A DNA stretch of 64,000 nucleotides from Thermococcus litoralis DSM 5473 (lineage in GTDB: Archaea > Methanobacteriota_B > Thermococci > Thermococcales > Thermococcaceae). Location of the stretch: contig NC_022084.1 in assembly GCF_000246985.2 (NCBI RefSeq), positions 1,002,191-1,066,190 on the forward strand, in the 5' to 3' direction. Positions 1 to 9,911 of this stretch are shown one piece after another (positions within the stretch are counted from its first letter, which is position 1; every line of letters begins with the position of its first letter). A program made the position numbers and the translations under genes. The notes under the pieces are model-generated. The model saw only the letters and a program-made list of their open reading frames with translations. It was not told the DNA's origin and made no database searches.

Positions 1-1251
1 GTTAAAGAAACCGAAGTCATGGGGCTTAAAGCGTATAAGAGCGTTTTGGAGATACCCGAAGAAGTTGATGTGGCTGTTATAGCGATTCCTGGAAGGTTTG
101 TGCCTCAAGTGCTTGAGGAATGTGGTCAAAAAGGAGTAAAAGGAGCCGTTGTTATTTCTGCAGGCTTTAAAGAAGCCGGAAATGTAGAACTTGAGGAGAA
201 GCTCGTTGAAGTGGCAAGAAAATGGGGCATAAGAGTGGTTGGGCCAAACTGTCTAGGAATTACAAACATTGAAAACGGCTTTGATTGTACTTTTAATCCT
301 CCGGAACGGCAGGCTAGACCAGGATTTGGTGGAATAGCGTTCATGAGCCAGAGTGGTGCCTTTGGAGCCGCTATTCTCGACTGGGCTGCGAGGCATGAGG
401 TGGGAATGAGCAAGTTCATAAGCCTAGGAAATATGGCCGACCTTGATGAGAGCGACTTCATGGAGTATTTGAAGGATGATGATGCCACTAAGGTCATCAC
501 GGCGTATCTTGAGGGGGTTAAAGATGGCCGGAAGTTCCTAAAAGCTGCTAGGGATGCAACAAAAAAGAAGCCCGTTGTGATTCTTAAGAGCGGAAGAACG
601 GAAGCCGGAGCCAAAGCCGCGGCATCCCATACCGGGAGCTTGGCGGGAAGCTATGCCATTTATAAAGCCGCTTTCGAGCAGACTGGCGTTTTAGAAGCGA
701 GGAGCATGAGGCAACTGTTTAACTACGCAAAGGCACTGGCAATGCAGAAGCCTGCAAAAGGGGATAGGATTGCAATAGTTACAAACGGTGGCGGAGCTGG
801 GGTAATGATGAGCGATGGAGTTCTTGAGGCAGGATTAAAAATGGCCGAGCTTAGCGAAGAGACCAAAGAAAAATTCGCCAGGGCAATAGAGGAAGGGAAA
901 CTCCCGGAGCATATGAGCTACAAGAATCCCATTGACATAATTGGGGATGCCCCCTCTAGCAGGTATGAAATTGCCATGCGCTATGCTTTGGAGGATGAGA
1001 ACGTTGATGTTCTCGTTGTAATAGCACTCTTCCAGAGCCCGGCTTTGGATGAAGGCATCGTGGAAAAAGTTGGTGAAATGCAGAAGTATGGAAAGCCAAT
1101 AGTCTTTATTGCCCCCGGTGGTGAGTTCCCTGAGAAGATGGCAAGAAGAATAGAAAAAACGGGAGTGCCGGTTTTTGAAACCGTTGAGGATGGTGTTGAC
1201 GCAGTATATGCCTTGGTTAAATATGGGCAGTATCTCTGGGAGATTATGTAA
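1..1251 (+). CDS. ADP-forming acyl-CoA synthetase, alpha subunit (5' partial)
   Basis: Alpha subunit of an ADP-forming acetyl/acyl-CoA synthetase, which conserves energy by turning acyl-CoA plus ADP and Pi into acid plus ATP in the cytoplasm. The frame is open from base 1 and about 45-50 N-terminal residues lie outside the window. The visible 416 residues hold the end of the CoA-binding Rossmann domain, the succinyl-CoA-synthetase-like ligase domain, and a C-terminal flavodoxin-like subdomain beginning near TNGGGAGVMMSDG. The motif SHTGSLAGS carries the His (bases 628-630) that aligns with the phosphohistidine of the family. No beta (ATP-grasp) subunit is seen. It may be unlinked, as is common in Thermococcales. 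The acyl specificity cannot be assigned from the sequence. Confidence 0.9.
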   Translation, partial: VKETEVMGLKAYKSVLEIPEEVDVAVIAIPGRFVPQVLEECGQKGVKGAVVISAGFKEAGNVELEEKLVEVARKWGIRVVGPNCLGITNIENGFDCTFNPPERQARPGFGGIAFMSQSGAFGAAILDWAARHEVGMSKFISLGNMADLDESDFMEYLKDDDATKVITAYLEGVKDGRKFLKAARDATKKKPVVILKSGRTEAGAKAAASHTGSLAGSYAIYKAAFEQTGVLEARSMRQLFNYAKALAMQKPAKGDRIAIVTNGGGAGVMMSDGVLEAGLKMAELSEETKEKFARAIEEGKLPEHMSYKNPIDIIGDAPSSRYEIAMRYALEDENVDVLVVIALFQSPALDEGIVEKVGEMQKYGKPIVFIAPGGEFPEKMARRIEKTGVPVFETVEDGVDAVYALVKYGQYLWEIM

Positions 1252-1295
1252 ACTTTTTAACGTTTTTAACCTTATATATTCTTGAGGAGAGTTTT

Positions 1296-2363
1296 ATGAA
1301 GGAGGTACTCCTACAAATCAGAAAGTTACTGGCTCATAGGCAAATAGAAGAAGCCCATGCTCTTGCAGAGCAGATATCTGACCCCTACTGGAGGGGATAC
1401 GCATTCAAATGGGTTGCTGAGAACCTTGTTATCAAGGATCCTAAAAGAGCCATAAAAATTGCAAAGAAAATAGAAATAGAGACATTAAAAAGTGAGACTC
1501 TGTTGTTTCTTTCATACGAACTTGCAAAGGTAAGGAAGTTTAAAGAGGCAGTAGAAGCTGCAAAGTTGATAAATAACGATTACTTTAGAAAAAAAGCGTT
1601 TAGAGGAATAAGCAACGCACTTGCGAAAGCAATAATGGAGAGTAGTGCAAAAGAAGTTAAATTAAGCGAATTTAATCTTGGGGAGGAGGAGCTTCAATAT
1701 TTAATGCCTCTCCCTGGGAATATTAGGTATAAAGACGGAAGGTTTTTTATTGGTACCGAGATCCATAGAATAAAGGGGGAGACAAAATTACAAATTTTTG
1801 TCTTTGAGAATTTTAAAAAACGCAAGAAAGCTAAATTAAGGAAAAAAGAAGATCAAGATTTAAAGCACATTTCCAATTACATTGAGAGGCTAATTCTTAC
1901 TGGCCAACTTCATGAGGCAGAAAAACTTGCTAGAGGAGTTGAAGATGCTTGTGCTTCTTACCTTTTAGAGGAAATTGGCATAACTTACATTGATCATGGA
2001 GATATCAAAAAAGCAGAGGAGATTTTAGAGAGACTAGAATGTGCAGACTATTTAGCAGCTGAGCTTGTAAAATTTTATTTAAAGAGAAACGACATTGAGA
2101 AAGCAAAGAAATACGCCTTTAGAATCTTTAATCCGGCACTCAAATTAAGCATTGCATATTCAATTTTGCTAATTGACGGGATTGATGAAAAGTTTCTAAG
2201 GGAGTTTTTTAAGGATACAACCCCTTACAAACTAGGGAGGCTTCTGAAATTTTTGGCCTTTGAGCTCCTTGAAGAGGCGAAAAAAAGAAACTCAAGTGAC
2301 CTACTAAAACTTTCTAAAAATCTTTTTCTACTTGGGAAGAGGGAACATCGGAAGATTTACTAA
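1296..2363 (+). CDS. Helical-repeat (TPR-like) protein, function unknown
   Basis: A 355-residue soluble, Lys/Glu-rich protein with no signal peptide or membrane segment. It contains recurring helix pairs of about 35 residues with patterns such as AxxLAxxISDPYWRGYA and AKxIxxxxLKSETLLFLSYELA, resembling the TPR-like repeat proteins common in Thermococcales. Residues 110-200 interrupt the repeats with a more strand-like stretch. The ATG follows a GAGGAG ribosome binding site at 1284-1289. It stands between the acyl-CoA synthetase and trpS with its own upstream AT-rich region. It is probably a protein-interaction scaffold. I do not recognise a specific function. Confidence 0.75.
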   Translation: MKEVLLQIRKLLAHRQIEEAHALAEQISDPYWRGYAFKWVAENLVIKDPKRAIKIAKKIEIETLKSETLLFLSYELAKVRKFKEAVEAAKLINNDYFRKKAFRGISNALAKAIMESSAKEVKLSEFNLGEEELQYLMPLPGNIRYKDGRFFIGTEIHRIKGETKLQIFVFENFKKRKKAKLRKKEDQDLKHISNYIERLILTGQLHEAEKLARGVEDACASYLLEEIGITYIDHGDIKKAEEILERLECADYLAAELVKFYLKRNDIEKAKKYAFRIFNPALKLSIAYSILLIDGIDEKFLREFFKDTTPYKLGRLLKFLAFELLEEAKKRNSSDLLKLSKNLFLLGKREHRKIY

Positions 2364-2469
2364 ATATTGTGACACCATCTCCTGAAGACTTAGCAGCATC
2401 AAGAAATGCTCACCAAATTCAGCACAAAAAATGGGTCTTGTCCTGACGGTATCGTGAACCGCATGGAAA

Positions 2470-2480
2470 ACTTTATATTT
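2470..2480 (+). promoter_or_regulatory. Probable TATA box of trpS
   Basis: ACTTTATATTT lies about 105 bases upstream of the trpS start in an otherwise gene-free 217-base gap. Archaeal start-site spacing would predict transcription from about 2500 and a leader of about 80 bases. The assignment rests on sequence pattern only. Confidence 0.45.
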
Positions 2481-2580
2481 TTATTTTCCACTTTTAAACC
2501 ATGCACGGTGATTGCTTTTGGCTTTGGTGACAGTAACTTCAGTCCTTTTTTGACTAGTTTAATCTTTGGAGGTGTTCTGG

Positions 2581-3732
2581 ATGGAATTTGAGGTAACTCC
2601 ATGGGAAGTGAAGGGTGTAGTAGACTACGACAAGCTTATCAAGGAATTCGGAACGACGCCACTTACCGAAGAGCTGCTTGAAAAGACCAAAGAACTTACC
2701 AAAAGTGAGCTCCCGATGTACTTTAAGAGAAAGTTTTTCTTCTCCCATAGGGACTATGACTTGGTTCTTAAAGACTACGAAGAGGGCAGAGGCTTTTTCC
2801 TTTACACCGGAAGAGGTCCCAGCGGGCCAATGCACATTGGCCACATAATTCCGTTCTTTGCGACAAAATGGCTCCAGGAGAATTTTGGAGTTAACCTGTA
2901 CATTCAAATAACGGATGATGAAAAGTTCCTCTTCAAGCCAAATTTAACCTTCGACGACACCAAAAGGTGGGCATATGAAAACATCCTCGATATCATAGCG
3001 GTCGGCTTTGATCCGGATAAGACGTTCATCTTTCAGGATAGTGAGTTCACCAAAATCTACGAGATGGCGATTCCAATAGCAAAGAAAGTCACCTATTCAA
3101 TGGCAAAAGCCGTTTTTGGGTTTAACGACCAGAGCAAAATCGGAATGATATTCTACCCGGCAATCCAAGCTGCGCCTACTTTCTTTGAGAAAAAACGTTC
3201 CCTTATCCCTGCAGCTATAGACCAAGATCCCTACTGGAGAATACAGAGGGATTTTGCCGAGAGTTTGGGATATTACAAAGCAGCCGCCTTGCACTCAAAG
3301 TTCGTTCCAGGTTTGATGGGTCTTGGAGGTAAAATGAGCGCCTCAAAGCCAGAAACTGCTATTTACCTAACAGATGATCCTGAAGAAGCTGGTAGAAAAA
3401 TATGGAAATACGCACTCACAGGAGGAAGAGCTACAGCAAAGGAGCAGAGGGAGCTTGGGGGAGAGCCGGATAAGTGTGTCGTGTTCAAATGGCTCGAAAT
3501 ATTCTTTGAACCTGATGACAAAGCTTTGATTGAGAGATATCACGCATGCAAGAATGGAGAACTCTTATGCGGCCAATGCAAGCGCTATCTCATAGAAAAG
3601 GTTCAAAACTTCTTGAGAGAGCACCAGAAGAAGAGGGAAGAGGCTAAAAAGCTTGTTGAGAAGTTCAAATATACTGGAGAATTGGCAAGGGAGCAGTGGG
3701 ACAAAGCCATTCCGGAGCCTTTGAGGGGATAG
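2581..3732 (+). CDS. trpS: Tryptophanyl-tRNA synthetase
   Basis: Charges tRNA-Trp with tryptophan in the cytoplasm. This is a class I synthetase of the archaeal/eukaryotic type, 383 residues and full length. The HIGH signature is MHIGH at residues 84-88 and the KMSKS signature is KMSAS at 251-255, with the archaeal-type N-terminal extension ahead of the Rossmann fold. The ATG at 2581 is preferred over an in-frame TTG at 2566 because GGAGGTG (2568-2574) lies six bases before it and would overlap the earlier start. It is a monocistronic gene. A CxxC-like pair (HACKNGELLCGQC) near residues 325-335 is seen in archaeal relatives. Confidence 0.97.
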   Translation: MEFEVTPWEVKGVVDYDKLIKEFGTTPLTEELLEKTKELTKSELPMYFKRKFFFSHRDYDLVLKDYEEGRGFFLYTGRGPSGPMHIGHIIPFFATKWLQENFGVNLYIQITDDEKFLFKPNLTFDDTKRWAYENILDIIAVGFDPDKTFIFQDSEFTKIYEMAIPIAKKVTYSMAKAVFGFNDQSKIGMIFYPAIQAAPTFFEKKRSLIPAAIDQDPYWRIQRDFAESLGYYKAAALHSKFVPGLMGLGGKMSASKPETAIYLTDDPEEAGRKIWKYALTGGRATAKEQRELGGEPDKCVVFKWLEIFFEPDDKALIERYHACKNGELLCGQCKRYLIEKVQNFLREHQKKREEAKKLVEKFKYTGELAREQWDKAIPEPLRG

Positions 3733-3816
3733 CTCCCAATTCTTCAAATTTTTGGTTAGCGTCCTATATCCTCAGAGTTTATAAGCTCCAAAATTGTAAT
3801 TTTACTTGGTGATCAC

Positions 3817-4494
3817 ATGATTCGTTTACCCTTTAGAGATGGCTTTTACGAGGTTAAGCCGAGCAAAATAATCTGTCTTGGAAGAAATTACGCTGAACAT
3901 GCAAGGGAACTTGGGCACGAAGTTCCCGAAGAACCGGTAATCTTCTTAAAACCTCCTTCCGCACTTATAGGGCCCGGTCAAACGATAATCTTGCCGAGAA
4001 AGAGTAATCACGTTGATCACGAAGTAGAGCTTGCTGTGATAATTGGAAAGAGAGGTAAGAACATTCCAAAGGCGAAAGCCATGGACTACGTTCTTGGCTA
4101 TACCATCTTAATGGATATAACCGCCCGAGATCTCCAGTGGGAAGCAAAGAAAAAAGGTCTTCCATGGACCGTTGCAAAGGGATTTGATACCTTTGCTCCC
4201 ATAGGGCCAAGAATAGTTGATAAGAGGGAAATAAACGTTGACGACCTTGAAATTGGCCTCAAGGTTAACGGCGAAATAAGGCAGCTCTCAAGGACGAGCA
4301 AGATGATATTCAAGATAGACGAGATAATAGAGTACGTTTCGAGTATAATGACCCTTGAGAAAGGCGACATAATTGCAACTGGAACCCCTGAAGGCGTTGG
4401 ACCTCTGAGACATGGCGATGTTGTTGAGGCATGGATAGAAGGAATTGGGACTTTGAGGGAAGAGGTGCTTGCTGAGCGCTCGATACTGTGCTGA
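3817..4494 (+). CDS. Fumarylacetoacetate hydrolase (FAH) family enzyme
   Basis: A 225-residue FAH-fold enzyme of the short type, which includes acylpyruvate hydrolases, oxaloacetate tautomerases/decarboxylases and 2-hydroxyhepta-2,4-diene-dioate isomerases. The divalent-metal triad is visible: Glu69 and Glu71 in HEVELAV and Asp100 in MDITARDLQ. The N-terminal LGRNYAEHARELG and C-terminal TGTPEGVGP motifs are also typical. No neighbouring aromatic-degradation genes are present, so a housekeeping hydrolase or tautomerase role is more likely than a catabolic one. The exact substrate is not deducible. The ATG is preceded by GGTGATC. Confidence 0.88.
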   Translation: MIRLPFRDGFYEVKPSKIICLGRNYAEHARELGHEVPEEPVIFLKPPSALIGPGQTIILPRKSNHVDHEVELAVIIGKRGKNIPKAKAMDYVLGYTILMDITARDLQWEAKKKGLPWTVAKGFDTFAPIGPRIVDKREINVDDLEIGLKVNGEIRQLSRTSKMIFKIDEIIEYVSSIMTLEKGDIIATGTPEGVGPLRHGDVVEAWIEGIGTLREEVLAERSILC

Positions 4495-4617
4495 CTACTC
4501 TTTCTTGTTTACTCTTTTGCAGAAAGTCTGGGAGAGTCACTCGATTACATAGGAATGAGCTCTAACTTCATGCATTAACTGGGCGGATATTTGATCAAAA
4601 AATAAAAATGTCAAACC

Positions 4618-5832
4618 TCACTCCATCCTCTTTATTGCCCACGCGTAGCTGGCCACCGCGAGTACCGCCATAACGACGCTCCAGATGAGCACGTAGGTGA
4701 AGTCCCCCATCAGCTCCCCCGGTGACCTTTCGTAGATGTCGGAGAGCCTCAGCACCTTCAGGGCCCTTCCGAGGGGGAAGTAGTGGGCTATGGGTCTCGC
4801 CCACTCGGGCATTATGCTCGCGGGAATGACTATGCCAGCTAAGAACAGAAGGGGCATGGAGACGAGGTTCACAATAGCGGTAGTTGACCTCTCGCTCCGG
4901 GTGAGCATCGCTATTGCCAAACCAAGGCTCATCGAGAAGACCGCCGCCGTGAAGATGATAAGCCAGCCGAAGGGGCTCGGGAAGAGCGTTGAGCCGAAAA
5001 CCAGCCTCGCGTAGGCTATTCCCACGAGTATGCTCACGGTTATGGTGATTAGGGTTGAGAGGCTCTTTCCGATCAGGAAGTCCCAGGGCGTCGTTGGCGA
5101 GGCCGCTATCCTCCGGAGGGTACCCTTGTTTATCTCCTCGAGCACGGAGCTCCCTATCGAAAGCATCGTGGCGAAGAGGAACTGTATCCCTATGAAACCC
5201 GTCACGTAAAACCTTATCCCTTCTCCCTTCTCTCCACGGACGCTCCTCTCTTCGAGCGCTATAGGCTCGGCACTCGCGAGGAAGTACTCCCTAATCCGCT
5301 CCTCCGAGAGGTTGTACGTCTCAAAGTACTCCCCCGGGATGTAGGCCATCATCATCTCCATCTTCCGCTCCCTGAACTCCCTCCCGACCCCGGAGAAGAA
5401 GCTCCTTATTATGGAGCTCACTATCTGGTAGTCCTGGGGGTCGGTTCTGTCGAAATAGACCACTACCTTCCCTTGCAGTCCAGAGCTTATGTTGGCGTCG
5501 AAATCTTTTGGAAAGAGGATGAGAGCGTTTACGCTGCCCCGTTTTAACGCTTCAAGGCCCGAGGAAACGTCCGGGAACTCCCTAACGTCGAAGAGGTGCG
5601 TTCCGTTGATGGTTACGTTCTCCATAACACCGGTTATGAGGGTCGAAAAGTTCCCTCCGGGGTTAACGATGCCTACATCAACCGTTACCGGAGAGCCCGG
5701 GCTTCCCCAGAGGCCGCCCATGAGGGTGACCCACATCAGGGGAAAGACGAATACCCAGAAAACCACCATCTTCTCGCGCCTTACCTCCTTTAAATCCTTG
5801 ATTAAGATGCCCTTAATGGCCCGTGGGTTCAT
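4618..5832 (-). CDS. ABC-2 type exporter permease
   Basis: Membrane subunit of an ABC-2 family exporter, 404 residues. It has one N-terminal TM segment (about 20-42), a large extracytoplasmic domain (about 45-210, with NISSGLQGKVVVYFDRTDPQ resembling the YhgE/ABC-2 core), then five TM helices from about residue 215 to the C-terminus. The gene overlaps the upstream ATPase gene by four bases (ATGA), so the two are translationally coupled and form one transporter. The substrate is unknown. Related Thermococcales pairs are annotated as multidrug or antibiotic exporters only by similarity. Confidence 0.88.
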   Translation of the reverse strand: MNPRAIKGILIKDLKEVRREKMVVFWVFVFPLMWVTLMGGLWGSPGSPVTVDVGIVNPGGNFSTLITGVMENVTINGTHLFDVREFPDVSSGLEALKRGSVNALILFPKDFDANISSGLQGKVVVYFDRTDPQDYQIVSSIIRSFFSGVGREFRERKMEMMMAYIPGEYFETYNLSEERIREYFLASAEPIALEERSVRGEKGEGIRFYVTGFIGIQFLFATMLSIGSSVLEEINKGTLRRIAASPTTPWDFLIGKSLSTLITITVSILVGIAYARLVFGSTLFPSPFGWLIIFTAAVFSMSLGLAIAMLTRSERSTTAIVNLVSMPLLFLAGIVIPASIMPEWARPIAHYFPLGRALKVLRLSDIYERSPGELMGDFTYVLIWSVVMAVLAVASYAWAIKRME

Positions 5833-6710
5833 TCCAGCCCCCTCCCGGTCAGCTTCACGAAGACATCCTCGAGCGTCGGCTCCTCAATCTTTATCTCCTT
5901 CACGCTGCTCCCGGCTTTCACAAGGATTTCAACTATTTCTGGCAGGGCCTCCCGCGGGTTTCTCACGCGAACCCTTATCTCGTTCCCCCTCTCAACGAAG
6001 GGATAGCCTATGCCTCCTAGCCCCTTCAAAAGCCCCCTGATCGTTATTATGCTCTCCTCGCCAATGAGATGCTTCAGCTCCCCGGGCGTTCCGGTTGCGA
6101 TGACCTTCCCCTCGTTCATCACCGCGACTCTGTCTGCGAGCTCCTCCGCCTCCTCCATGTAGTGGGTCGCGAGGAGAACGGTCTTTCCCTCGTTCCGGAA
6201 GTTTCGTATAATCTCCCAGAACTCCCGCCTCGAAGGCACGTCCAGTCCGGTGGTTGGCTCGTCGAGAATTAGGATTTTTGGTTCGTACAGGAGAGCTATT
6301 GCAAGATTCAAACGCCTCTTAAAGCCTCCGCTCAGTTCCTTCGCCTTCTTTTTCTCGGGTAGTGAGAAAAGCTCGATGAGCTCCCCTATCCTCTCGCGGG
6401 AGGCGTTGTATAGGTCGGCGTAGAACTCGAGGTTCTCCCTCACCGTAAGCAGATCGTAGGCTATGCTCTCCTGGGGGACGTAGCCTATGAGCCTCCTCGT
6501 TTCCCTTGAAAGCTCCTTACCAAACACCTTTATCTCACCGGAGTCGTAGGCGAGCCCTTCCGCCAGAATTCTTATGAGGGTGGTCTTTCCGGCCCCGTTT
6601 GGGCCGAGAAGGGCGAATATCTCCCCTTCGCGGACTTCGAGGTCAACCCCCTTCAGGGCCTCGAAGTCGCCGTAGCGTTTCCTAAGACCCTTTATCCTGA
6701 GCGCCATCAT
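5829..6710 (-). CDS. ABC transporter ATP-binding protein (ABC-2 exporter partner)
   Basis: ATPase that powers the ABC-2 permease encoded directly downstream. It has 293 residues. Walker A is GPNGAGKTT (36-44), the signature is LSGGF, and Walker B is ILILDEPTTGLD followed by the H-loop LATHYMEEAEELADR. The C-terminal 80 residues form the accessory domain usual for drug/lipid-type ABC-2 ATPases. Tandem ATG codons at 6710 and 6707 leave a one-codon uncertainty. GGTGC lies six bases ahead of the first. The two-gene operon reads away from the phosphate operon. Confidence 0.92.
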   Translation of the reverse strand: MMALRIKGLRKRYGDFEALKGVDLEVREGEIFALLGPNGAGKTTLIRILAEGLAYDSGEIKVFGKELSRETRRLIGYVPQESIAYDLLTVRENLEFYADLYNASRERIGELIELFSLPEKKKAKELSGGFKRRLNLAIALLYEPKILILDEPTTGLDVPSRREFWEIIRNFRNEGKTVLLATHYMEEAEELADRVAVMNEGKVIATGTPGELKHLIGEESIITIRGLLKGLGGIGYPFVERGNEIRVRVRNPREALPEIVEILVKAGSSVKEIKIEEPTLEDVFVKLTGRGLE

Positions 6711-6817
6711 CGTACTGCACCTTACATAAATTTGTGAAACTCCATAAAAGGCCTGCGGTTTCTCTGAAGTTCAGAGTGATGAACTCTTTGAGGGATTTAA
6801 AAAGAAGTAAAATGCAT

Positions 6818-7411
6818 TCACACCCTCTTCCCTTCCTTCACGTAAACGACCCTCGCCCCGATTTCCTTTGCGTGGTCGCTTATCCTTTCCAGGTGGCGCA
6901 TTATGAGGGCCTCAACCGGAGAAGAGGCCGAGCTTTTCAGGTTCTCCAAGGATTGAATGTAGAGGTCGTCTATCCTGTTGTCTATCTCAAGGAGCTTTCC
7001 GGCCGAGACTTCATCGAGGTTCTCAAAGGCCTCTATGGCAGTTTTAACGGCCTCAACAGTCAGCTCAAAGCCTTCCCTGAGGAGCTCGCTCTCTTCGGCC
7101 CCCACTATCTTCGCAGTCCTCTCTATCTCCATGGCGTAGCGTGAAATCCTGTAGAGGTCGTAGGATACATCTATCGAGCTCTGGATAAAGCGCAGATCGC
7201 TGGCAACTGGCGAGTACCTCACGAGGAGCTCTGTTGCTATATCGAGAACCTCGTTCCTGAGAAGGTGGAGCTTGCTCGATATCTCCTCCGTTGAGTTGAA
7301 CTCTCCTTCGAGGCTTTTCCTGGCGTTCTCCAGGGAGTTGAGGGCATCGCTTCCCATTTCGTTTATCAGCTTTTTGAGCTGTTCCTCACCAATATCGAGT
7401 AGTTTCCTCAT
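6818..7411 (-). CDS. phoU: PhoU family phosphate-signalling regulator
   Basis: Last gene of the phosphate operon. This is a 197-residue all-helical protein with two PhoU-type three-helix repeats (around residues 10-90 and 110-190), including the RYSPVASDLRFI motif and the ExERTAKIV and ERISDHAKEIG metal-site stretches typical of the family. PhoU proteins modulate the PstABC transporter in the cytoplasm. Four bases separate it from pstB. It is slightly shorter than bacterial PhoU (about 220-240), as usual for archaeal versions. Confidence 0.93.
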   Translation of the reverse strand: MRKLLDIGEEQLKKLINEMGSDALNSLENARKSLEGEFNSTEEISSKLHLLRNEVLDIATELLVRYSPVASDLRFIQSSIDVSYDLYRISRYAMEIERTAKIVGAEESELLREGFELTVEAVKTAIEAFENLDEVSAGKLLEIDNRIDDLYIQSLENLKSSASSPVEALIMRHLERISDHAKEIGARVVYVKEGKRV

Positions 7412-7415
7412 GGTA

Positions 7416-8177
7416 TCACCCCAGCGCCCCCGTAACGTATTTCTCGGTTAATTCATGCTCCGGGTTCTCGAAGACCTTCCTTGCTGGCCCAACCTCTATC
7501 AGCTTACCGAGGTAGAGGAAGGCAACGTGGTCGGCAACTCTCGCCGCCTGGGCAGGCGAATGGGTGACGAGCACTATCGTGTAGTCCTCCTTCAGCTCAA
7601 GGAGGAGCTCTTCTATTTTGGCAGTTCCAACAGGGTCAATGTTGGCCGTCGGCTCGTCCATGAGGAGAACCTCTGGTTTCATAGCCAGAGCCCTCGCTAT
7701 AACGAGCCTCTGCCTCTGTCCCCCAGAGAGGTTCCCTGGATAGTCGTTCAGCCTGTCCTTTACCTCATCCCAGAGCGCGGCCTTCTTCAAGGCCCACTCA
7801 ACCCTTTCGTCGAGCTCTTCCTTGGACTTAACCAGTCCGTTTAGCTTGAGGCCTATCGCCACGTTGTCGTATATGGTCAAGTGGGGGAACGGGTTCGGGT
7901 ACTGGAACACCATTCCAACCCTCTTCCTGACCTCTATCGGGTCAACGTCCTCCGAATAGATGTTCTCTCCGAAGAGCCTTACCTCACCCTCAACCCTTGC
8001 ATCTTCGTTCAGCTCTATCAGCCTGTTGAAAGTCCTCAGCATCGTGCTCTTTCCACAGCCACTCGGCCCCATGAGTGCAAAGACCCCCCTGTTCGGGATT
8101 TTGAGGTCAACGCCCTTTATCACGTGGTTCTGGCCGTAGTAAACGTTTAGGTTAACAGTCTCCATCGCGAAGTTCAC
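7416..8177 (-). CDS. pstB: Phosphate ABC transporter ATP-binding protein PstB
   Basis: ATPase of the high-affinity phosphate importer, 253 residues. Walker A is GPSGCGKST (37-45), the signature LSGGQRQR, and Walker [13 protein letters not shown]. The [20 protein letters not shown]-type helical region and [13 protein letters not shown] tail are typical of PstB. The GTG start at 8177 is supported by GGAGGTGA a few bases upstream. Its GTGA overlaps the pstA stop, implying translational coupling. Confidence 0.96.
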   Translation of the reverse strand: MNFAMETVNLNVYYGQNHVIKGVDLKIPNRGVFALMGPSGCGKSTMLRTFNRLIELNEDARVEGEVRLFGENIYSEDVDPIEVRKRVGMVFQYPNPFPHLTIYDNVAIGLKLNGLVKSKEELDERVEWALKKAALWDEVKDRLNDYPGNLSGGQRQRLVIARALAMKPEVLLMDEPTANIDPVGTAKIEELLLELKEDYTIVLVTHSPAQAARVADHVAFLYLGKLIEVGPARKVFENPEHELTEKYVTGALG

Positions 8178-9004
8178 AGTCTCACCTCCTTAAGGCTAAG
8201 GCGTATCGGGATGAATATCCCGAGGAAAATCGCCAGGAGAACCAGAGAGGCTCCCCAGGCGGTTGCATGGTCCACTGGATTCGGGCTCTGGACGAGCTGG
8301 TAGATGAGGAGTGGAACGGCACCGACGGGCTTGGTTATAGAGGATGGATAGCTCTCGTAAAGTCCTCCTGCCGTGAAGAGGAGCGGCGCGGTTTCTCCAG
8401 CGACTTTGGCCATTCCTATGAGGACGCCGGTCAAAATGCCGCGCTTCGCCATCGGCGCGAGGATTCTGAAGACGACTTTCGCCCTCGTGAGCCCGAGGGA
8501 AAAGCCAGCCTCCCTGTACGTTGACGGTATCTCCCTGAGGGCCTCGTGGGTGTAAACGGCCACGTAGGGGGTTAGAATTATCGCCAGCGCTAAGGCCCCA
8601 GCCAGGGCGGAGTAGGTTCCCATCGGCACAGCCACAACCTGCATCACGAAGACCCCGACCAGTATCGTCGGGAACTCTATCATTATCTGGAGCAGTGTTT
8701 TAGTCCACTGCCCGAGTGTGCTCTTAGGATATTCATAGGCGTAAACTCCGACGAGGAAAGCAACAGGAAGACCGAGGAGAGCAGAGAGGAACGTAAGGAT
8801 GAAGGTTCCAGCTATCGCCGGGCCGATTCCTCCCTCGCTGAGCGTCCCCGTGAGGAACTTCGTCCCCCTCTCGGCTATCACCGGAAATCCCTTGATCAGG
8901 ACTGTGGCTATGATATGGAACAGCGGTATGAAGATTAGGATGGTGAGCGCACCGATCCCTATGAAAAAGACCTTCTCTTTGGTCTTTCGGTTAGATGTTA
9001 ACAT
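8174..9004 (-). CDS. pstA: Phosphate ABC transporter permease PstA
   Basis: Inner permease subunit of PstSCAB, 276 residues with six predicted TM segments. The EAA loop motif ([20 protein letters not shown]) contacts PstB. The ATG is preceded by GGGAGAGAG and lies inside the 3' end of pstC (14-base overlap). With PstC it forms the phosphate channel in the cytoplasmic membrane. Confidence 0.95.
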   Translation of the reverse strand: MLTSNRKTKEKVFFIGIGALTILIFIPLFHIIATVLIKGFPVIAERGTKFLTGTLSEGGIGPAIAGTFILTFLSALLGLPVAFLVGVYAYEYPKSTLGQWTKTLLQIMIEFPTILVGVFVMQVVAVPMGTYSALAGALALAIILTPYVAVYTHEALREIPSTYREAGFSLGLTRAKVVFRILAPMAKRGILTGVLIGMAKVAGETAPLLFTAGGLYESYPSSITKPVGAVPLLIYQLVQSPNPVDHATAWGASLVLLAIFLGIFIPIRLSLKEVRL

Positions 9005-9911
9005 CTCTCTCCCACCTCTTGAGCATCTTGAGGCCGACCACGTTCACGGCCAATCCGATTACGAAGAGTATTAATCCGGCCGCGAAGAGAGTCGAGGTCA
9101 TGTACTCGTAGATGAAGGCGTTGCCGAACTGGTTGGCTATTAGCGAAGAGACTGTGTATCCCGGTGCGAAGAGGGCCGTTGTCAGGTTGAACGTGTTCCC
9201 TATCACGAGGGAAACGGCGACCGTCTCACCTACGGCCCTTCCGAAGGCAAGGATCGTTCCCGAAACTATCGCCGGCTTTATGTAGCCGAGGAGAACCTTA
9301 GTTGCTTCGTACCTCGTTGCCCCGAGGGAGTAGATTGCCTCTTTATATGTGAAGGGCACCATGTTGTAGGCCTCTCTTATTATGGCTGATGCAAAGGGAG
9401 TAACCATTATCGCCAGGAGAACTCCCGCCGAGAGGTAGCTGTAGCCACCAACCGGCGGATAGGAAAAGAGCGGAATGAAGGAGAGGTGATCGTAAAGGGG
9501 CTTCATAATCCAATCCCTCAGGAACGGGACGAGGAAGAACGCTCCCCATATTCCATAGATTATCGTCGGAAGGCCAGCCATTATGTCGGAGAGGATTATG
9601 AAGGCGTTCTTCAGCCTCTTCGGTGCGTAGTCAACGACGAACACCGAGTAGGCCACCGATAGTGGCAGGGCTATGAGAATCGCTATAATTGAAGTGTAGA
9701 TGCTTCCCCATATAGCTGCCGCTATTCCATAGACCTCTTCGCTCGGCTCTTCAGCCGCTCTCCAGACGTTCTCCAGGTAGAGGTCGAGGCCGTACCTGTG
9801 GAGCGCTGGAAGGGCGTTGGTAAAGTAAACGAAGAGCATCCCCGCGAACAGCAGGAAGACGATGATAACGGCGGGATAAGTGGCTACCTTGAAAGATTCA
9901 ACCTTCCTCAA
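8991..9911 (-). CDS. pstC: Phosphate ABC transporter permease PstC
   Basis: Second permease of the phosphate importer, 306 residues and six TM helices. It has a large loop after TM1 and the EAA motif EAIYSLGATRYEATKVLLGY. The TTG start at 9911 overlaps the stop of the isomerase gene (TTGA), and GGGGG/GTGAG purines lie upstream. RAVGETVAVSLVIG near the C-terminal half is the PstC permease signature. Confidence 0.95.
   Translation of the reverse strand: MRKVESFKVATYPAVIIVFLLFAGMLFVYFTNALPALHRYGLDLYLENVWRAAEEPSEEVYGIAAAIWGSIYTSIIAILIALPLSVAYSVFVVDYAPKRLKNAFIILSDIMAGLPTIIYGIWGAFFLVPFLRDWIMKPLYDHLSFIPLFSYPPVGGYSYLSAGVLLAIMVTPFASAIIREAYNMVPFTYKEAIYSLGATRYEATKVLLGYIKPAIVSGTILAFGRAVGETVAVSLVIGNTFNLTTALFAPGYTVSSLIANQFGNAFIYEYMTSTLFAAGLILFVIGLAVNVVGLKMLKRWERDVNI

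Noticed and set aside
2481-2580. trpS leader considered as a T-box or attenuator
   Set aside because: T-boxes are not known in archaea and no conserved T-box core or run of Trp codons is present.
2399-2602. Frames on both strands between the helical-repeat gene and trpS
   Set aside because: They cover the trpS promoter and leader and have no coding signature.
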